DNA from: Zeugodacus cucurbitae
Taxonomy: Eukaryota; Arthropoda; Insecta; Diptera; Tephritidae
Direction of reading: 5' to 3'
Length of the DNA: 64,000 bases
Assembly (NCBI RefSeq): GCF_028554725.1
Contig: NC_071671.1
Span: 61,677,001-61,741,000 of the forward strand
Shown: positions 60,405-64,000 of the stretch, piece after piece
Position numbering within the stretch: the first letter of the stretch is position 1
How the letters are laid out: every line of letters begins with the position of its first letter
Translations under genes and position numbers: made by a program
The notes under the pieces: model-generated
Told to the model about the DNA's origin: nothing
Database searches by the model: none
What the model saw: only the letters and a program-made list of their open reading frames with translations

Positions 60405-60960
60405 CATAGAGCTTTCTTAGATCCCTGAGCTTTCAAGCTTGGAACCTTAAAAGCTTCTATGAGTCCAATTATAACGCCACGGAGCTTCCTTAGTTCTCCG
60501 AGCTTTCAATCTTAGAGGCTTTTAAACTTATATAAGCAACAAAACTAACTTCAATTGTAAATTTCGGAATTATCGGAAAGCGGCACCTTTACCATAGACC
60601 CAGAAAAGAAATTAAAATCTCTAAAAGCTTATAAGATCGATTGATGATCTGATTGATTGATCGGGGAAACATTCTTCGATTGTTATTGAGTCGAAAAAGT
60701 GGAAGAATAATAATGCTTTCCAGAGCTATGAGGTAACAGTCCAATTATAAGGCCATGCTGCTTTCCTAGATCTCCGAGCTTTCAAGTACCGAAGCTTTTA
60801 AGCTTATATGAGACCAATTATAGCACCACGGATCTTCATTATTTCTCCGAGCTTTTAAGCTTCGAATCTTTTGAGCTTTTATGACCAATAAAATAAACTT
60901 TATTTCCAAATTTCGGAACTATCGGGTCGTATCCCTTCACCATAGACCCAAAATATATTT
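60405..60960. repeat. Higher-order tandem repeat with GAGCTTTCAAGCTT units
   Basis: A roughly 90-bp subunit (AGTCCAATTATAACGCCAC, then GGAGCTTCCTTAGTTCTCCG, then AGCTTTCAATCTTAGA) is repeated twice at 60,390-60,530. The whole block, with its tail (TTTCGGAATTATCGG, ACCATAGACCCA), is repeated about 325 bp later at 60,735-60,955. Diverged, non-coding. Confidence 0.7.
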
Positions 60961-62675
60961 AAGTATAATCTGTGATTCCTTATACCTGACACCTCCAACC
61001 ACTCTCGTAACCAAATACAAATCCCACCGCCTGAGCACCTTTATTCGCACTCGATATTCTACAGTTACAGCAAATGTCTGCATATAAACACAATTGCACG
61101 AGCGCGTACAGGTATTTCTGCTAATAATTCAGTTTCATCGACTGACGTGTATCACACAGGTGATCGCTTCACCTGAAGCATCAGTCATGCGGCAATACGG
61201 TAGCAAGAAATATCGCACAAGTAAACATTGCCAGCCAACAATAAGTACGAATGAAAAAAATTTTGCATGCGTTGCAACGTCGGCGACCTCGACCGATGTC
61301 AATGGTAATGTTACCACTCCACTCTTGTTGTTGTTGTTGCTGTACGATTGTCAACGCAACTCAAAGTCTAGCGCATTTTATACTTTAAACTCAAGCATAT
61401 TGTTGTTGCTGTTCGCTGCATATTGTTTGCATTTATTGCATATGTTGTTGTTATTGTTTGTCGTTTGTCATGATAAAGACGACAGGTACAGCTGTCAATG
61501 ATTGTAATGAAGACTTTATGTCTCCGCTGTTAGCTGAGTTAGCCGCCTCTTCGATTGGCATTTGTTTACTTATTACTGCAACTCATGTTGTTGCTAGTGC
61601 TATTGCTGTTGGTACGTACTTGAACGTGGTCGTGGACTTGGTTGATGACAACTGGTTTATGCTTATAGATTTCGTGGATTATTCTGGTCGATATTGTTTT
61701 GTTGCGCTTATTGTTGTTGTTATTGTCAAAGTGATTATTCAAGTGGTTTTTGTTGTTGTGTATACTTTTATAGTTTCGCTTGTCATTGGTATATATCGTT
61801 TTGTAGCCGCATGTCCTGTTAATAATGCCACGGGAAACATCAGTTACTTTGCTGAATCAATTCCGATATTATTTACATATCAACAAATGTCTGTTTGTGC
61901 GATGTCGATAATCTGGGAATGTTGTAGAAACGAGGTTGCATGAATTATGCAAAACATTCAAAGACATGATAAATGCAAATATTTTTATAAAATGTGTCGA
62001 AGCTGTGTAGAGGAGGTTGTGGATATAAAATAATAAAAGTAATCACAGATGGAAGAGAAATTCGATTGGAAACTCTAGATAGGAAAATGAGAACATTGGA
62101 CCTTCACTAAACAAAATTAGTTAGCAGACGGCTTAATCAATTTAATTCAGGAAGATTTTGTATTCTTAAGAGGTACATATATTCGAAGCAGCATGAAAAC
62201 AAGACTCAGCAATCAATACAAGCTGACTGAGAGATCCAAACTACATTGAGCTTCAATATACTTTAACCGAATCTTTATGCTCTAATCTAATGTAATCCCT
62301 ATATAGGGACGAAGTTCTAATACTGGAATATAAGTAAATATTATAATGGAAAAAAATAGATATCAATATGGCAACACGAGTAAATTGTGGTCTAATATCT
62401 CTTCACAGCGAACCGGTACGAAAATACATTTAGGCGAACAGAGCTAAGATCTTAATGCTTATGTAACTTAACAGAAAGAAGGCACTAAGTTTGCATATAG
62501 GCTTTAATAATACGTTAAATTCCCTTCCAATTATATTTCGTGTTTTTATAACCACATTATTTGGAAAGAAAGAACATCCAATAGTCTTTGGAGCTTTTGA
62601 GATTTTCATCTAATGTTCTGTTATAAACTAACTTTAATAGGTTTAGCGGGTTACACTGTTGCGAAGAATGAACTG
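60961..62675. other. Non-genic stretch with GTT runs
   Basis: GTT/TTG runs at 61,325-61,345, 61,398-61,412 and 61,443-61,465 open ORFs at 61,094-61,501 and 61,458-61,943 (161 codons, Val/Ile-rich). The latter reads like membrane helices but derives from GTT-rich DNA, so it is not called a gene. Confidence 0.4.
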
Positions 62676-62676
62676 A

Positions 62677-63431
62677 AGCGTTTTTCCAAAGGAATGCTAC
62701 AAAAGTAGACCGATAGAGACAGCAAACGACGCCATATTTTTTCTCGCTCTTTTGACATTTCTCTTCATTAAAATTTGCGATTTCATCATGGAAATATATA
62801 CGATCCAACAACGAGTCGAAATTTACTACCGAAATTCGGCGTCAGTGGCCTTAACTTTAAGAGCGATACGTCCAATTTATGGTCGCCATGATCGTCCTAT
62901 CACACCGACAATTGAGCGTCTAGTGGAAAAATTTGAATCCACAGGCACTGTACAAAATTTTCCCGTGCCAGTGAGACAAAGAAGTCCCGTAGAGTCAAGA
63001 ATATTGCTACCGCTAGCACCAATTGACCTATGTCCTAACAAGATCAAACTGACGCAAGAACTAAAGCCGCTTGATCACCACAATCGTCATGCTCAGCTCG
63101 ACATGCTCGTGAATTCGGCTGAGTAACAATTTGAAAATGATCCGGATTTTCATCGAAAAATCATCTTCAGTGATAAGGCACATTTCTGGACTTCGTACGA
63201 ATATCGAAAGTGAAATTGTTGCAGTATCGGCCAATTTATGCTTGAAAACCGTCGAATATTGTGTTCAGCATCTGGATTTCTGCAAGCGTCCCGTGGTGGC
63301 CAAAAGAAGTCGAGTTCCATACATAATAGCATCGATTGTACATACTTTCACAGGAATAAAGAATTTCATTGATATCCCAAACAGTTTTGTTATATTAAAA
63401 AAAAAAACCTTTTCTTATTGAAAAACCTTTT
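62677..63431 (+). mobile_element. Second mariner-like family, shorter decayed copy
   Basis: Same family as the element at 45.1-46.2 kb but on the plus strand. It has a shared left flank block (GGAATGCTACAAAAGTAGAC), N-terminal region IQQRVEIYYRNSAS and IERLVEKFESTGTVQNFPVP, linker LKPLDHHNRHAQL, and then, past an in-frame stop, FENDPDFHRKIIFSDKAHFW. The catalytic core is then deleted and the element jumps to the 3' end shared with the other copy (GAATAAAGAATTTCATTGAT ... TTATTGAAAAACC). About 755 bp; no functional transposase. Confidence 0.78.
62752..63126 (+). pseudogene. Mariner-like transposase remnant
   Basis: 124-codon frame covering the HTH region and linker, ended by a stop (codon TAA at 63,124-63,126) just before the first catalytic region. 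The probable true initiator is the Met in MEIYTIQQRVE. Several codons are deleted relative to the copy at 46 kb (KIYYRN versus YYRN, and a large gap after RQRS). Confidence 0.75.
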
Positions 63432-64000
63432 ATTTGGTCACAGTAATGTAGTCTCCGACTGTTTAAAAGACAATACCTTACTAGAAATTGACTATATCGA
63501 CAATCGACAACTACTGCATGATTTAGACATGCTAATAATCACATACGGTTGAGTCTATAGAATAAATCATATTTTATCTATCCATATCTTTATTATCTTT
63601 AGTAGTTCTTTCTCGATTTATTCTGAATTTTGTGGACTTGTGAATTATACATATATTGCCTCTTCAATCTAGTTTATTAGAACAATACGTATGAAGTATT
63701 GGTTCCAAGGTGCTATAGCTAGGATATTTTAGGTAATAAATGAAATAGTAGATCTTCTGTAGGCTAAGTTTTCATATTCCTTGGCTTAATTTGTAGAACA
63801 CGTAGTATCTTGATTTAATTCAATTTAGCTATAGGTCAAAGCAAACTTGGAAGTTCTCAATATGTAAAGCTTGTGTATATCTTTGGTAAGCTTCTATATA
63901 GCTTATGTAAAGCTTTTGTATTTCTTTGGTAAGCTTCTGGATGACTTCTTTCCGGTACCGGATTTCATTATTTCGATGAGCTACTTTGGGACTCAGAAAA
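63432..64000. other. Non-genic stretch
   Basis: AT-rich. Near 63,860-63,945 there are three to four short repeats of GGTAAGCTTCT and GTAAAGCTT. No gene recognised. Confidence 0.45.

Noticed and set aside
61458..61943. 161-codon Val/Ile-rich, membrane-like ORF
   Set aside because: Hydrophobicity follows directly from GTT-rich DNA; no family resemblance or flanking exons.

Overview
The window is AT-rich, intron-bearing animal DNA from a higher fly. A tephritid fruit fly (Bactrocera, Zeugodacus or Ceratitis type) fits best. The reasons are 12-cysteine 'Plus-C' odorant-binding protein (OBP) genes with short GT-AG introns, DD41D 'rosa'-type mariner transposons (a subfamily first described from Ceratitis), and a DINE-1-like family of Helentron-associated repeats. 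The species assignment is inference; no database search was possible.

Layout. Positions 1-10,000 hold no convincing gene. They contain three copies of the DINE-1-like repeat (1.3-2.8, 6.5-7.8 and 9.1-9.9 kb), one with a truncated LINE inserted in it, plus a ~105-bp degenerate satellite (5.4-6.1 kb). Positions 10,240-21,825 are the genic core. One minus-strand Plus-C OBP gene (three exons) is followed, divergently, by three plus-strand five-exon Plus-C OBP genes at 11.9, 17.4 and 20.9 kb. These three are tandem duplicates, and a fourth duplicated promoter at 19.2-19.4 kb has lost its whole coding region. The duplicated units also carry the same fossil of a non-LTR RNase H domain. Downstream of the first plus-strand gene, a deleted rosa-type mariner and its flank were tandemly triplicated (three units of about 1,192 bp, almost identical).

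From 22 to 64 kb the DNA looks intergenic or intronic. It contains two more DINE-1-like copies, a broken LINE with reverse transcriptase (28.3-29.75 kb), a TTAA-flanked non-autonomous DNA element (38.4-39.2 kb), two decayed copies of a second mariner-like family (45.1-46.2 and 62.7-63.4 kb), a ~490-bp foldback-like palindrome (52.9-53.4 kb), several degenerate minisatellites and a long hexamer microsatellite (55.5-56.1 kb). No tRNA, rRNA or CRISPR was seen.

The OBP genes encode small secreted, disulphide-rich ligand-binding proteins of chemosensory or other extracellular fluids. The cluster shows gene birth (tandem duplication), decay (a frame lesion in the first copy, complete loss in the ghost copy) and 3'-end drift (the second copy now reads into its old 3' UTR). 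The most interesting observations are the mariner-bearing tandem array, an 8-mer filler that makes one array copy in-frame, the promoter-only ghost copy, and the possible rescue of the first OBP copy by a shifted splice acceptor.
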